NCBI GenBank assembly: GCA_008828725.1
Contig: MEHQ01002804.1
Location: forward strand, 253,733-317,732
Length of the DNA stretch: 64,000 nucleotides
Direction of reading: 5' to 3'
DNA from: Saccharina japonica
Lineage: Eukaryota > Sar > Phaeophyceae > Laminariales > Laminariaceae
The notes under the pieces were generated by a model, which was not told the DNA's origin, searched no databases, and saw only the letters and a list, made by a program, of their open reading frames with translations. The translations under genes were made by a program, and so were the position numbers. Below are positions 1 to 11,051 of this stretch, piece by piece (the first letter of the stretch is position 1; each line of letters opens with the position of its first letter).

Positions 1-170
1 GTACCAGGTACGTACGTAAACCTCCTCTTCTATGATATATACAGCTAACTACGTATAGGTCCCTACATTGCCATAGTGCTGTGTGTGGTATGCGCGGGCC
101 AACAACATACCGGCACTATTATTATAGCGGCAACCGGCACTACTCCGCACACTACTACCACCGTGTACGC

Positions 171-693
171 GACGCGTGCTACGATAGAAGAGGTATTATA
201 GCGTTTTTTGGGTGAAACGTTTTCTGAATTATAGGGATCATTAACCCAAAATCGTCGGAATTTCAATATTATTCGTTGGAATGTTTGTTTTCCGTCGCAT
301 TAAGGGCCCATATTAACGAGTACAAAATAAATTCAATTTGGAAAAAATAAAATAAAAATACGCTTTTCATTGGTCAACACACGCACCAGCACCAAATATT
401 AGGATCTTTTCATTGGTCAACACACGCACCAGCACCAAATATTAGGATCTTGGGGTATAATCTTGGGTGCTGGTGCGGGTTCTGACCAATGAAAAGCGGA
501 TTTTTTTTTTTTTTTTTCCAAATTGATTTTTTTTTTCTTCGTTAAAACGGGCCCTAAGGGCCTTGGGATCGTTCATCGGGTAGCACTTTTATTTCCACCC
601 CAATCTGTTTCTGGGGTGGAGGTATAGAGCTCCTCAAGTGACCACCCTAAGAAAAAAACATGATGCACCTCTCGTACCGCCGTAGCATGCGTC
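171..693 (+). mobile_element. GACGC-ended inverted-repeat element, copy a (interrupted)
   Basis: Left end GACGCGTGCTACGATAGAAG; right end TAGCATGCGTC, inverted with respect to each other. Internal landmarks shared with other copies are TTAACCCAAAATCGTCGGAA, TGGGATCGTTCATCGGGTAG and AGCTCCTCAAGTGACCACCC. It is split by a GGGCCC MITE at 304-554. Without it the element is about 270 bp, too short to code for a transposase. Confidence 0.8.
304..554 (+). mobile_element. GGGCCC MITE, copy 1 (nested)
   Basis: Ends GGGCCCATATTAACGAG and CTTCGTTAAAACGGGCCC are inverted repeats; both flanks carry TAA (301-303 and 555-557), a 3-bp target duplication. The centre holds inverted CATTGGTCAACACACGCACC / GGTGCGGGTTCTGACCAATG motifs, one duplicated in tandem. 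TIR and TAA duplication recall PIF/Harbinger MITEs; that class is an inference. Confidence 0.85.
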
Positions 694-694
694 A

Positions 695-992
695 GACGCG
701 TGCTACGATAGAAGTACGTATACTATGTATGTACGAGTAGCACTTTTTGACTGAAATAAATGGTTTCTGAATGATCGGGCGCCTTAACCCAAAATCGTCG
801 TATTATTTTCATTCTGGTGTTGCAATTTCGCTCATTGCATATATATACTTTGATCTTGGTATTGTTCATCCGGTAGCAGTTTTTATTTTCGTCCAAAATC
901 AGTTTTTGACTTACTACTAGTATAGAGCTCCTCAAGTGGCCACCCTCAGAAAAAAACAAGGTGCTCCTCTTCTACCGTACGTAGCAGGCGTC
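695..992 (+). mobile_element. GACGC-ended inverted-repeat element, copy b
   Basis: Starts one base after copy a, head to tail. Left end GACGCGTGCTACGATAGAAG, right end TACGTAGCAGGCGTC; the internal landmarks TTAACCCAAAATCGTCG and GAGCTCCTCAAGTGGCCACC are shared with copy a. Confidence 0.8.
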
Positions 993-1120
993 GTCACGAG
1001 TACTACTGTACGTACAGCACTACTACTGGTTAGTACCATCCGTACCAAGCGATTCCACGGGCAGCAGTATCGTAGCGGGCAACCGTTACTATAAGAGGGA
1101 CCAAGGGACCACTATTATTT

Positions 1121-1220
1121 ACGGAGGAACACAGTAAATAGGACCTACGGTATACACAAAAACCTATATATTTACCTATTTTACTAGCAATATTTGGTCC
1201 TATTTACTATGGTCCTCCGT
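1121..1220 (+). mobile_element. AGTAAATAGGACC palindromic element, copy 1
   Basis: An inverted repeat: ACGGAGGA..AGTAAATAGGACC on the left and GGTCCTATTTACT..TCCTCCGT on the right, with AAAACCTATATATTTACC between. It is about 100 bp and non-coding; several copies recur in the window. Confidence 0.75.
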
Positions 1221-1487
1221 ACTGGTACTTCGTGCGACGACTTGATGATAGAAGATAGATCGTACACGGTATATACACGAATTATTACATTGAGCCCTTT
1301 TTGAGCTTACCAAGTACGTAGTACCTCTGGTACATGGTATGCAGGAGGAGTATCATCGTGATAAATGGAAAAACAATGTTTTACGTCTAAAGTCGTCGTA
1401 TTCGCGCTGCTTGCTGCTGCAGCATGCAGCAGCAGCAGTTATTTATAGCTGCTTCATATCAATCAATCCCGGGGGTATCACGCATCA

Positions 1488-1541
1488 CCCCCCCCCCCCC
1501 CCCNNNNNNNNNNGGGGCTCCCCCCCCCCCCCCCCCCCCCC
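1488..1541. other. Poly-C run with 10-bp assembly gap
   Basis: A C run (1488-1503), ten Ns (1504-1513), GGGGCT, then a second C run (1520-1541). The gap was probably left by failure to read through the homopolymer. Confidence 0.95.
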
Positions 1542-2629
1542 TCCCTAATCAAGCTATTCTGGACTAGCAAGTACCAGGTAAGTAAATTAAAGGCCAGTAA
1601 GCAGCGGCGGGTGACGCCGTCCTGTACGCCCCAGCAAGCCACATTTAATCCAGCCCACGAAGGCTGAAATACCGTGGAGGCATGAATGAACGAGTCGGTG
1701 TATATCGTACCAGGTTTTTTGTTACGCCTTGATTGAGCTGTCGTTTTCTGATGAGGGGAAGATCCTCTTTATATACCGACAACTGGCGGGAAAAAACATG
1801 CCGTTTGGTTTGTTGCTGCGGGTAAAAGAACTCCCACCAAGCAGCCCAGGGAAACAACCCTTCCTTCGCGCATGGACAGAGCATCGCGCGCGCGCGCGCA
1901 CGGCACGACGCGATTGCGACTCAAGTACAAATCGTACTGTACTATTGTACATGGAAAAATAAAGTGTACATCATGTAAATAAATGAAATTCGTCAGCCAG
2001 TCGCTACTAATCAACGACTCCCACAACAAGCACTTCGTACAACGCGGGTGCATTTCTTTGCATATTTTGGAGGAACACATGACCACATAAAAAAACAAAA
2101 CCTACCGGTACCAACCAGGTATGATACACACCTCCGCGGTTCAAGGAGGCCTCGGCAAAAAAATGGAGGGCGAAACCCCGACCCCCACGCCATTACTACA
2201 CGTGATCCAGCCAGTCAGCAAAAGTGGACACTACTATATACTACCAATACCACCGTAACTGCTGTGCTCCTCGACACCACTACTACCACTAATGTTGCTG
2301 TGGCACTGGACACTACAGTACTTAAACTGCTGTGCTCCTGGACGCCACTCCTATTTCGATACGGTATACCGGCAGCGGTTTGCCAATGCAAGACTTCGAA
2401 CCCTAGGACACTCGTCGATCTAGGCTGCGAGTTGCTCCGACTGACTACCGGTATGTGCGTCGCCAGTAGATCAGCACACCTGCAGCAGAAACGAAAGTAG
2501 TCTACGAAGTATAGCACTACAGAGTACAGCACAAAATACAGCGGTACATCGCCCACAACGGGTGGTAAACGTCATACCAGGTATCAATCAACCCCCGCAC
2601 CGCCTCTGCGCGGCAGAAGTATCGACCAA

Positions 2630-5159
2630 TCACGGTATCGCGCAGGAGCCAATGAGATCCTCCAGGAGGCTCCGTGCCGACCTGACCGCATCGACAGGGC
2701 GTACACCTTCCACCACCCCGACCTCACGATCAAGCACGTCGGAATACGAGCGCAGCACCGAAAACTCGAGCTGCTTTCTACCGCACGCCGACGCCAAATC
2801 GACCAAAACCGAACCGACGCACCCATGACTCGACGCGGGCGAGGCAGCAGAGGCGCCAGAACGGCACTCCTCCGTGTCCCCCACGCCGGAATTCACACCA
2901 ACGGTAGGAACAGCCCCCGTGCCACACACGTGTGGTAGCCTCGACACGCGCTCCGAAGCATCGTCGACAGAAGCTCCGGCGTCAACCGTGGGGGGCGGCG
3001 CAACCAGCTTCGTCGGCTCTTCGGCTTTCTCCGAGCCGCCGGACACCCCGCCGCCGGAAGCATTGCGAGCGCCTGCCTCAGAAGAAGCCGCCTCTAGGGC
3101 CACGGGAGCCGCCTCCACTGAGCTAGAAGCGGTAGGGCAGCATGCACCAGAAAATAGGAGGCCGGACGAACGCCGACATTCCCGCGCCACCCGGAACAGC
3201 GAGGCCGTTAACGCGTCGACCGTTTCCTCTCTGGAAGCGGCGGCGGCGGCGGCGGCGGCGGGATCGCTAGCTCCCTCTGCCGCGCGGCCAGTCTCGGGGC
3301 CTCCTTTCGGCGCTGCTTGCCTGCCACTGCGGTCGATATTACCGGCACCGTCAGCAGCGCTCTCCGTGACCGTCAAAGGTTTTCCGGTAGGAGCCACCGG
3401 TGGCTCCGCAGGCGCGGCAGCCTGCTTGACCACCGCTGTCCCCAATGTCGCCGACGACGTCGCGATCGCGCCCCTGCATCCATCTCCAGCGCCACCGGTG
3501 TGTTCTTCGCGCGCTGTGTCAAAATTTAAGGCGGCGATCGCGCGGAGGAGACCCTGCGCGTCGGACAGCCTTCCTGGGAGTCCCTCTTGCCGCGAACTGC
3601 CCTCCGGTGCGCCCACAGCGATAGAGGACCGGCAGGAAGCGGAGGATCGGCCGTTTTTGTCCAAAGTCAGACCGAGGAGTTGCCCCAGTGCTCTTTGCGG
3701 CAGCCGCACAGCAAGAATCCGCTCACCCGTGTCGATCTGCAACCAAAGGGTGGCACCGTCGCGTCGCGAGGAACATCCCACGTCACCGGCGGCGTTCCCC
3801 TTAGCGGCAGCACGGAGGCCTTCCGCGCGAGGACTACCGCGCGCTTCTCCACTCCCGTCGACGCAAGATGGCGCAAGCACGGAAAAGGATGACACGAACC
3901 CGACTAAGATATGGGCGCGCTCAGGTGTTTCTCGGCCTTGCGCGGGCAATGCCAACGCCCGTGTTTCCCTCCGGTCGTTTACACCGTCACCACAGCGCGG
4001 AGCAGCATCCATCGAGGAGTTCTCCTGGTCATCTCTACCGCCGCCGCCGCCGCCAGGAAGTGGAATTAGCGCCGGCGGATGTAGCGCCACGGAAGAAGCG
4101 GAAGCCGCCGCGCGAGTCTCCCTGGCCAGCAAAACCGCCAGTCGTTGCCGCTCCCGCCGCACCGCTGTCCGCCCGTCGCCCTCCGCCCACCGCCTCACGG
4201 CCAAAAGCGGGTGTTCCAGGTGCCCGGTTGGCGCGCCGCCTATCGTACGCGGCGGAGGAGCGCTGCCGCTCCCACCGACGGCTGTCATTGAAGACCAGCA
4301 CACCGTCGGAACACCGCGCGCGCCACCCCCTCCGATACAACATAACTTAGGGTCACCGATAGCGGAGACGTCACCCCCGCCCCCCGTGCTGCCCCCGAGG
4401 GCATCGGAGGACGTTGTCGCGAGCCCGGCGTTTACAACCGCCCAGCACGTGCCCGGCGCGCTGCGCAGGATACGGTGGTGGCGGGCGAGTTCTGTTCGAA
4501 CTCGCTTCTTCAGCCGCACGCACGCGCCCGAAGGTTCGGCCAGGTAGACGTGGTACGTCACGGTTTCCGGAGCTACGTCGCCGTTCGAGTCCCGCGCCTG
4601 ATCGCACGCCTTCGCCTCTTTAGCGACCTCGTCGGTAGCACCGCGCCCTGTCCCAGCGTTTCGGTGCGCTTCGGCGGCGTCGCCCCCGCCGCCACCACCG
4701 CGTGCACTTGGCGACGCAGAGGACACGACTGAATCAGGGGAAGCGAACGCCTCCCGGACGCCGGTTGGAGAGAAAATCTCCCTTGTTACCGCGAAGACGC
4801 AGCCCACGAAATCCGCCTCCGCCGCATCAATGACGACCGGCGGGCCTGCAAACCGTGCCGGGATCCCCTTCCGCCCCACACGCCCACCAAAGCCACTGGC
4901 GCTGCCCGCCGTTCGCGGGGTAGGTGGCGATTCAAACGCCGACAGCGGCGTGTGACGCCGCGGGGCGAAGCGCGGGTTCGCGCTTTGCTCGCCGCGACGG
5001 CCACTCGTCGGCCGGGAAGCACCGACCGTCGGGTCGACGCCAGCGCGCCGCGGTGTCGAGGGGGAAGGTGCGCGTATTATCTCAATCTTGGTCTGCCGAC
5101 CGGCCGAGAGCTCCAGCGAGCAGCCCGGCACGTGGTGGTGGCAGCTGGAAGCGGTCACG
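2630..5159 (-). CDS. BRCA2: BRCA2 exon 14 (OB2 end, OB3, C-terminus)
   Basis: Starts after the long pyrimidine acceptor ending TCTACCCTCCCAG. The join gives LHSVTAS...LELSAGRQTKIEI, the last OB2 strands. OB3 follows as DFVGCVFAVTREIF, a Gly/Ala-rich insertion of about 60 residues, VYLAEPSGACVRLKK and CWAVVNAGL. Further OB-like strands are ILVGFVSSFSVLAP and LWLQIDTGERILAVRLP. The remainder is low-complexity with a moderately hydrophobic C-terminal tail ending LLEDLIGSCAIP before TGA at 2632-2630. The 557-codon plus-strand frame over it is a GC shadow. Confidence 0.9.
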
Positions 5160-8100
5160 CTGGGAGGGTAGAGAAGAGGGATAAAGGTTGGGGGGGAAGA
5201 AAAAAACGAGGTGGTGGGGTTAATAGTGTTACTCAAACAAATACGTTGCACGTGAGTAAAAAAAAGCGTGAGTGTGTGCGCACTGTAGAGGGGTTACGAT
5301 GATAAAAAAATCGGCAGCGGCGCACGGATTCCACAACGACGCACTGGGGCACAGCGGAGAAAAATTTGCTAAAACCTTGGTGCTGCCGTAGGTCGACTAT
5401 TAATAGGAGCCAGACAGGCCCGTAGCGCATTGGACAAAGAAAGGCGAACTCCATTCAAAACAGGATACAGCGCCCCAAATGGCCCCCGTCTGGGCCCGCA
5501 AGATAAATGCGCATTTCGCATCGGGAGGGGGATGAAAACTCGAACCAGACCGCTGCTACGGGTCGATGGGGTCCCTAGGCAGGTGAGCTACTGAAAATCG
5601 CCGGTGAAACAGCACCAAGAGTCAAGGTAAAATTATTACGAAGCCGACGAGTAAGAGCAAGGCGACAATGGAAAAACCTAAGGCGACGTCTCACAATTAT
5701 TGTCAAACTACAACCAAAACGCGTCGTGCCCCGCGACGAAAATGGTTCGATCGTGCCCCTGCGTAAATCGTAGTCGGTGTTGCTGCTAGATCACCCACCG
5801 CCATGGAACATGCCTACCCGAGTGTTAGCACGGCTGCGTCGTCGACTTGTACAAGCGGGAACCAGGAACTGAAATCGAATTAAGGCCAGCCCCGAGTAAA
5901 GGTGGACACGGAAAGAAAACACCATAGAGGCATAACCACGACAGCACCGCTAAACCAAAGAGAGACGCCCAACCGCCACCACAAAATAGAACATGGAAAA
6001 CGACGAATGCGAAGCGACCGAGCAAACAAAATCTCCCGCATGGCATCCCGACCTGTGCAGCCTCAGCTCCGCCCCCTCCGTGAGCAGCGCAGCGGTGGCT
6101 TCGTTCGCCCCCCACAATTTCAGAACGGCCACCATGGGCGGCAGCGCGTGCCTCCGCGCGGACCGCTTCGGCCCCTTTCCGCTGACGCTGCCGCAGGGTT
6201 CCGCGCCCCCGACCCCGGAACCGCCACTCGGAGAGTCTCCGGCGTGAATGCACACGCACGCCACCCTCAGCGTGATCAGCTGCCTGTGGGCAGGGCCCAG
6301 GGTTCACGTCGCAGTTTTCGTAGTCATCGGGGAGCAAACGGGGGAGAGGTGGGGGGGCATGAGATAATTAGGCGGGGTAAAAAGCGAGCGACAGGATGAC
6401 CTCAACGAAAGCACACACATGCAGCGGTCGAGACTCGAAGAATAATAGGGTCGTTGACATGCCGGCCACCCACCGAAGCCGCCGGGAAATACGTCGGCGG
6501 AATTACCTTGCATCGGCCGAGTACACAACAGTGGTACTGTGGCGCAAGCCCTGAAAGGGGAGGGAGGGTGTACTCATGTTATGCATGCTCGTAGTCGTAC
6601 TACCATATACCCTCGCATCCTTTCAGTGGCGGGACGGAGCACGTCGGGTTTTCACCGACCAGGCAGACACTGTTTGCACCAAGCAGGGGGGGTGGCTGTG
6701 GCCAAGAAAAGGACGAGCGCGCCGCCTTGCCCTTGCGAGGCGCACTTGCAGTGCGCAGGGGTCACACGGCATTCGAACTTATCACCCTCTTGTCTTCCGA
6801 CGGTAACCACGAAGCAAAGCGGAACCATAAAATTAACAAAACCAAAACTGAGGGCAGGCGACGGCGACGGCCTTTACCTGACTCGTCTGTCCACGCCGTC
6901 CATGTTCCGGAGGCGCTCGTCCATCGCCTTCTGTCGCAGGCCTTCCACCACCTACACCGGCGGAGGAGAAAGCGACAAGTTTTCCGTTGGAGAAAGCAAC
7001 GGGACTACAACTGCGCCGCGGCACGGGCCAAAACTGAGAAAGTTTATCAAAACCACGAAAAGGCCATCCCGCTCGCCAAAACATGCAGTACGTACAGTAG
7101 CAGACAAAAAAAGCGGGTGGAAGGTGGAATATTATAGGACTGCTGTATCATACCTGCTGGTGACGCTCTCGCCACTCGGAGACCTCCTTCTGGTCATCTG
7201 TGTCTAGGCTGTCGAAGAAGGTCGAGGGGTTTTCCGCCTGTCGAGCGTCGGGCAGGGGTCGAGATTGCGCTAAGGAAATAACAAAAACAAAAAAGCGTCG
7301 GCGAATGGTTTGCCAGCATGTATTGCAACCGTATACAGCAGCAGTGGAGGCGGTGCGCCCCCTCGTCCAGCTTCAGAGGGAACATACAGAAACCGCACTC
7401 TTTCGACGCTACACCGAACCGTACAAAAAAAAACGCGGGACCCATTCCCAACAACAGTAGAGGGGGGCGAGCGCTACGAGAGCTTTTGCTGAAAAGAAAC
7501 AGCAATCCCAACAGCAATGGATGCAGGAGAAACACAAACCACAATCGCGGCGGCCGGGGCGTACACTCTCTCACCTCCTTCATGCGGCGGAACGAGTCGG
7601 GCGTAGACTCCTCCACCTCCGCCATTACCTGTCAAACGAAAACGAAGAACAACAAGGTTCCATGTCAGAACGGGAGACAAACTGGATGCAAAATACGAGG
7701 TAGGGTAGGTTCCAAGGCCCTCCCAACAACGACGTCAGCAGCAGCATCCGCATTAGCACCAACATCAACATCATAGCTAAACAATGATATCACCATCAAC
7801 AAAACGCAACTCGCAACTAAACGTTGGCACCACTTTGCTTAACGCCCACGCGCGGCACAGTAGCGACCCCATCCCCCACACCCGACTGGGACGGTACGGA
7901 TCAGCCGTCCATCCGGCGAACGCGTCATAAACTACGCGGCACCACTTAAGACGCAACGATTTGGGGCCGGGCGCCTATTTGCAAGTTGGACTGGGTGTGT
8001 CCTACAAGAATAAGAAATGTATTTCTTATGGTTCATCCAAAAGTCGAGCCAAAATGCCTAGCCTATTTGAAAGTTGGGCTGGGTGTGTCCTACACTAATT

Positions 8101-10703
8101 TACGGTATAATAAAATAATTTAGTATGGCTCATCCAAACGCCGAGCCAACAATCCTACGTAGTTTCCTACAAACGTGTTTCCGCGTACTGCACCGTACTG
8201 CCTGACCATCCTACCATGTGTACCGGTCGCCCCGGCGGTCTAGTAGTTGCCCTCGCACGCTGCTAGGGTTGATTTCGTGAGTTCAAATCCCGCCGTGGTG
8301 ATAATTTATTAATTTGCAACACAAAAAACAAAACAAAAAAGGAAGCAACTGCTGAGAGCACGTAGCGTGGGTAGGCGCAATTCGACGCGAGTCGACGAGG
8401 GAAGAAAGGGCTGGAGTCTTCTTGCGATGAGATGAAGGCACGAACCGTAGTGGGGGGGGGGGCGTACTCATTTGTTGCTTGCCTTAGTCATTTGACCATT
8501 GACCACGCATCCCTTTCGAGACGGAGCACGAGGGGGGGTAGCCTGCTACGTGACGCAGGATCTGAGTTACGACTATTAATAGGAGGAAGAGAGAAAATAA
8601 GGGCGGGGAAAATAAATGGGAAGAAGAAAAACAAAATGTATAAACGCTGAGAGCGGCATGCGCACCTCCTCTTCCATCCCCGAAGCGGCCGCTTCTACGG
8701 CGCGCTGCAGCCTCGCCTGGTGCAGCGCCCGCTCACCCTATACAGTCCGCACCGCCACAAAAAAAGGGCGTGAAACGAACGCGACACGGCACGAAAACGG
8801 TATGCAGAATGGAGGAAGCGTACGAAGAGGCTTTGTTGGTACTCAAGGACAAAACAAAACGACGTTTCCGAAACTCTTTTTGGTCACGTCAGCGTCCGTA
8901 AAAAAAAAAAGCGCGGATGTGTGGTTGCTGTTGGCGGGGATCCAAGCGCCGTGTTGAGAGAGACTATGCATTCGGTTGGAAACCCCACGAACTTGACAAC
9001 GGGTCAGACGCAGGCGCAATGTCCGCTCTGCCAATATCCCGTAGCCACAGAAACCAACCGATCACACGGCAACGGTCCAGGCGATCTCAAAGCGGAGGGT
9101 ATGCCAACACTCGCTGGTACGCGGAGCAGCCCACACGCAACCAAGACGTCGATCACGCACACATAAAACAAAATCACTCTCCAAAAAACAACCGAGGGGC
9201 CCCAATAATCCCGTATCTATATAGGCTAAGGGGAACGAAGAAGAGGATCGAGGGAACGCGAGATGCCATCTCACCTCCTCTTCGGCCTCGCTGAGGACTC
9301 GCCGTGGTGCACTTCCACCCCCCCCCCCCCCCCCCCCCCCAGAACCACCGCCGCCTTCCCCTCCTCCTCGAGAGCCTTCCCCGTTGCCACCAAAGCTTTC
9401 GCTGATGTACACTGCGGGGTAGCGCCTCAGGATGAGGACTCGTGTAGCGGTGACAATGCCCCCTCCTGAGAGAGAGGTTCGTGAGCGCGACAATATTAGT
9501 CGGGCTCGGGAATAGCTCGGGTCGAGACGCGAGATACGTGCAAAGCTGTTTTGCAGGAGGAACTTGGGGAGATGGTTTTCCCAAACGAGAAAAAAAAATC
9601 TACAGCAACGAAAAAGAGGAATTAAGTACTACCTGGTATATAGGTATATTGTACTGTTTGGCCGAAAAAAAAACGAGTCTGCGTCTGTCCCCCCCCCCCC
9701 CCCAGGAGGCTTGGGAGAAATGTTTTCCGCACCCACGAGAAAAAAAAAAATCTACCAGGCATTACCGAAAAGTAGGAATAATACTACCTGCGTATATAGG
9801 TATATTGTTACTGTTGGCCGAAAAAAAACGAGTCTTGCGTCTTTCGCCCCGCCCCCCGCCCGCGTGCCCGCTCCCCCCGACCCTCTACCCCCAACCGCAG
9901 ATATGGCCCTCCAACGAGTTACCTGCTTGCATCAACAGTCGTTGACGCGTCTCTCTCACCGGGGACCACCGTACACAGCGGCACTTCCAGAGCGCTCTGC
10001 TCGCTCCCAGCCTCCGCCTGCCTCGCACAAGACTCCCTCCCGCCGGAACCGCCGTTGCCGCCACCTGTTCTGCCGCCACCGTCGCCACTACCTTGGCCTC
10101 CACCCCCTCGCCTTCGCTGAGGCTTACGCTTCGGGCGGAAAAACCCCAGCCGCGCATCCCACCGCGCGCGTCTCGTGGAGTTCACGACGAGTCGAAGGCG
10201 TGGTCCGGCGCCGGGTGGAAGCTCACCCGCGCCCCGCCGACGGAGGAGTTCCAGAGGGTCTGATCCGGGGACGCCCCCGCTTCCGTCCCCGCCGGAGCTG
10301 GAGCTGGAGGCACCGCCTCCTGCCTCGAGGGCAGCGTTGCTGAGGGACAGTTTTGTGCCCGGGACGATCTGGCCTCTGCGAAGGAAGTGGGCGAGCGCTT
10401 CGTCGAGAGAGGCGTCGACGGGGTACCATCCATCGGTGACCTTAGGACAAAAAAAGGCGAACAGCAGTACGTAGTGGGGATGGGTTAGGCCGGTGGACGG
10501 ATGGGCACGCAGGGAGCACACACCGACAGACAAGGCATACACGATACAGGCGGAAATATATACGAGAGACAGAGAGACAGGGAGGAAGAGAGGCATAGAC
10601 AGAAAGACAGAAAGCAGACAGGCAGACATACACACATACATACATACATACATACATACATACATACATACATACATACATACATACATACATACATACT
10701 TCC

Positions 10704-10758
<55 letters not shown>

Positions 10759-11018
10759 TAGACATACACATACATACAGACAGACAGACAAACAGCCCCA
10801 CACACACCTCCACGACCGCAGCCGCCGCGCCGCGACGAGAACCGAGGTCCTCCGGGTCGTACACGCGGCTGACGCACAGCACCATGGGGCGCGACGCGGA
10901 AGCATCCCCCTGCAAAACAGCCTTCAGGCATGGTTTTTTCGCGCGGTCAAGCTCCACATCGTATCTGCCGGGGGCGTCAGACAGTCAAGGTTGGGGGGGA
11001 GGTGCGCAGGAAGGAGGT

Positions 11019-11051
<33 letters not shown>

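Larger units (their letters stand above)
1..2629. other. Repeat-rich region downstream of BRCA2
   Basis: No credible gene. It contains CCGGCACTA-type short repeats (91-145), two inverted-repeat elements in tandem, one nested MITE, one further palindromic element (1121-1220), an assembly gap and poly-C runs. From about 1560 to 2629 there is unremarkable sequence with only short frames, including a CG dinucleotide run near 1886-1899 and CAC/TAC-rich sequence at 2230-2330. The BRCA2 3' UTR must lie just below 2630. Confidence 0.6.

Noticed and set aside
2874..4547. 557-codon plus-strand open frame opposite BRCA2 exon 14
   Set aside because: The minus strand carries OB-fold motifs and agrees in phase with upstream exons. 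The plus frame is Pro/Arg/Ala-rich without motifs, as expected from a GC-rich antisense shadow.
9921..9959. Downstream donor for BRCA2 exon 7 (GCAAGCAG|GTAACT)
   Set aside because: It is a good site, but it puts exon 8 out of frame; the GTGAGAGAG donor 37 bases earlier restores the OB1-OB2 sequence.
10442..10957. Frames with poly-Cys/Val or His-Thr repeats
   Set aside because: Translations of the ACAT/ACAG microsatellite in BRCA2 intron 6; only the part from 10808 to 10964 on the minus strand is exon.
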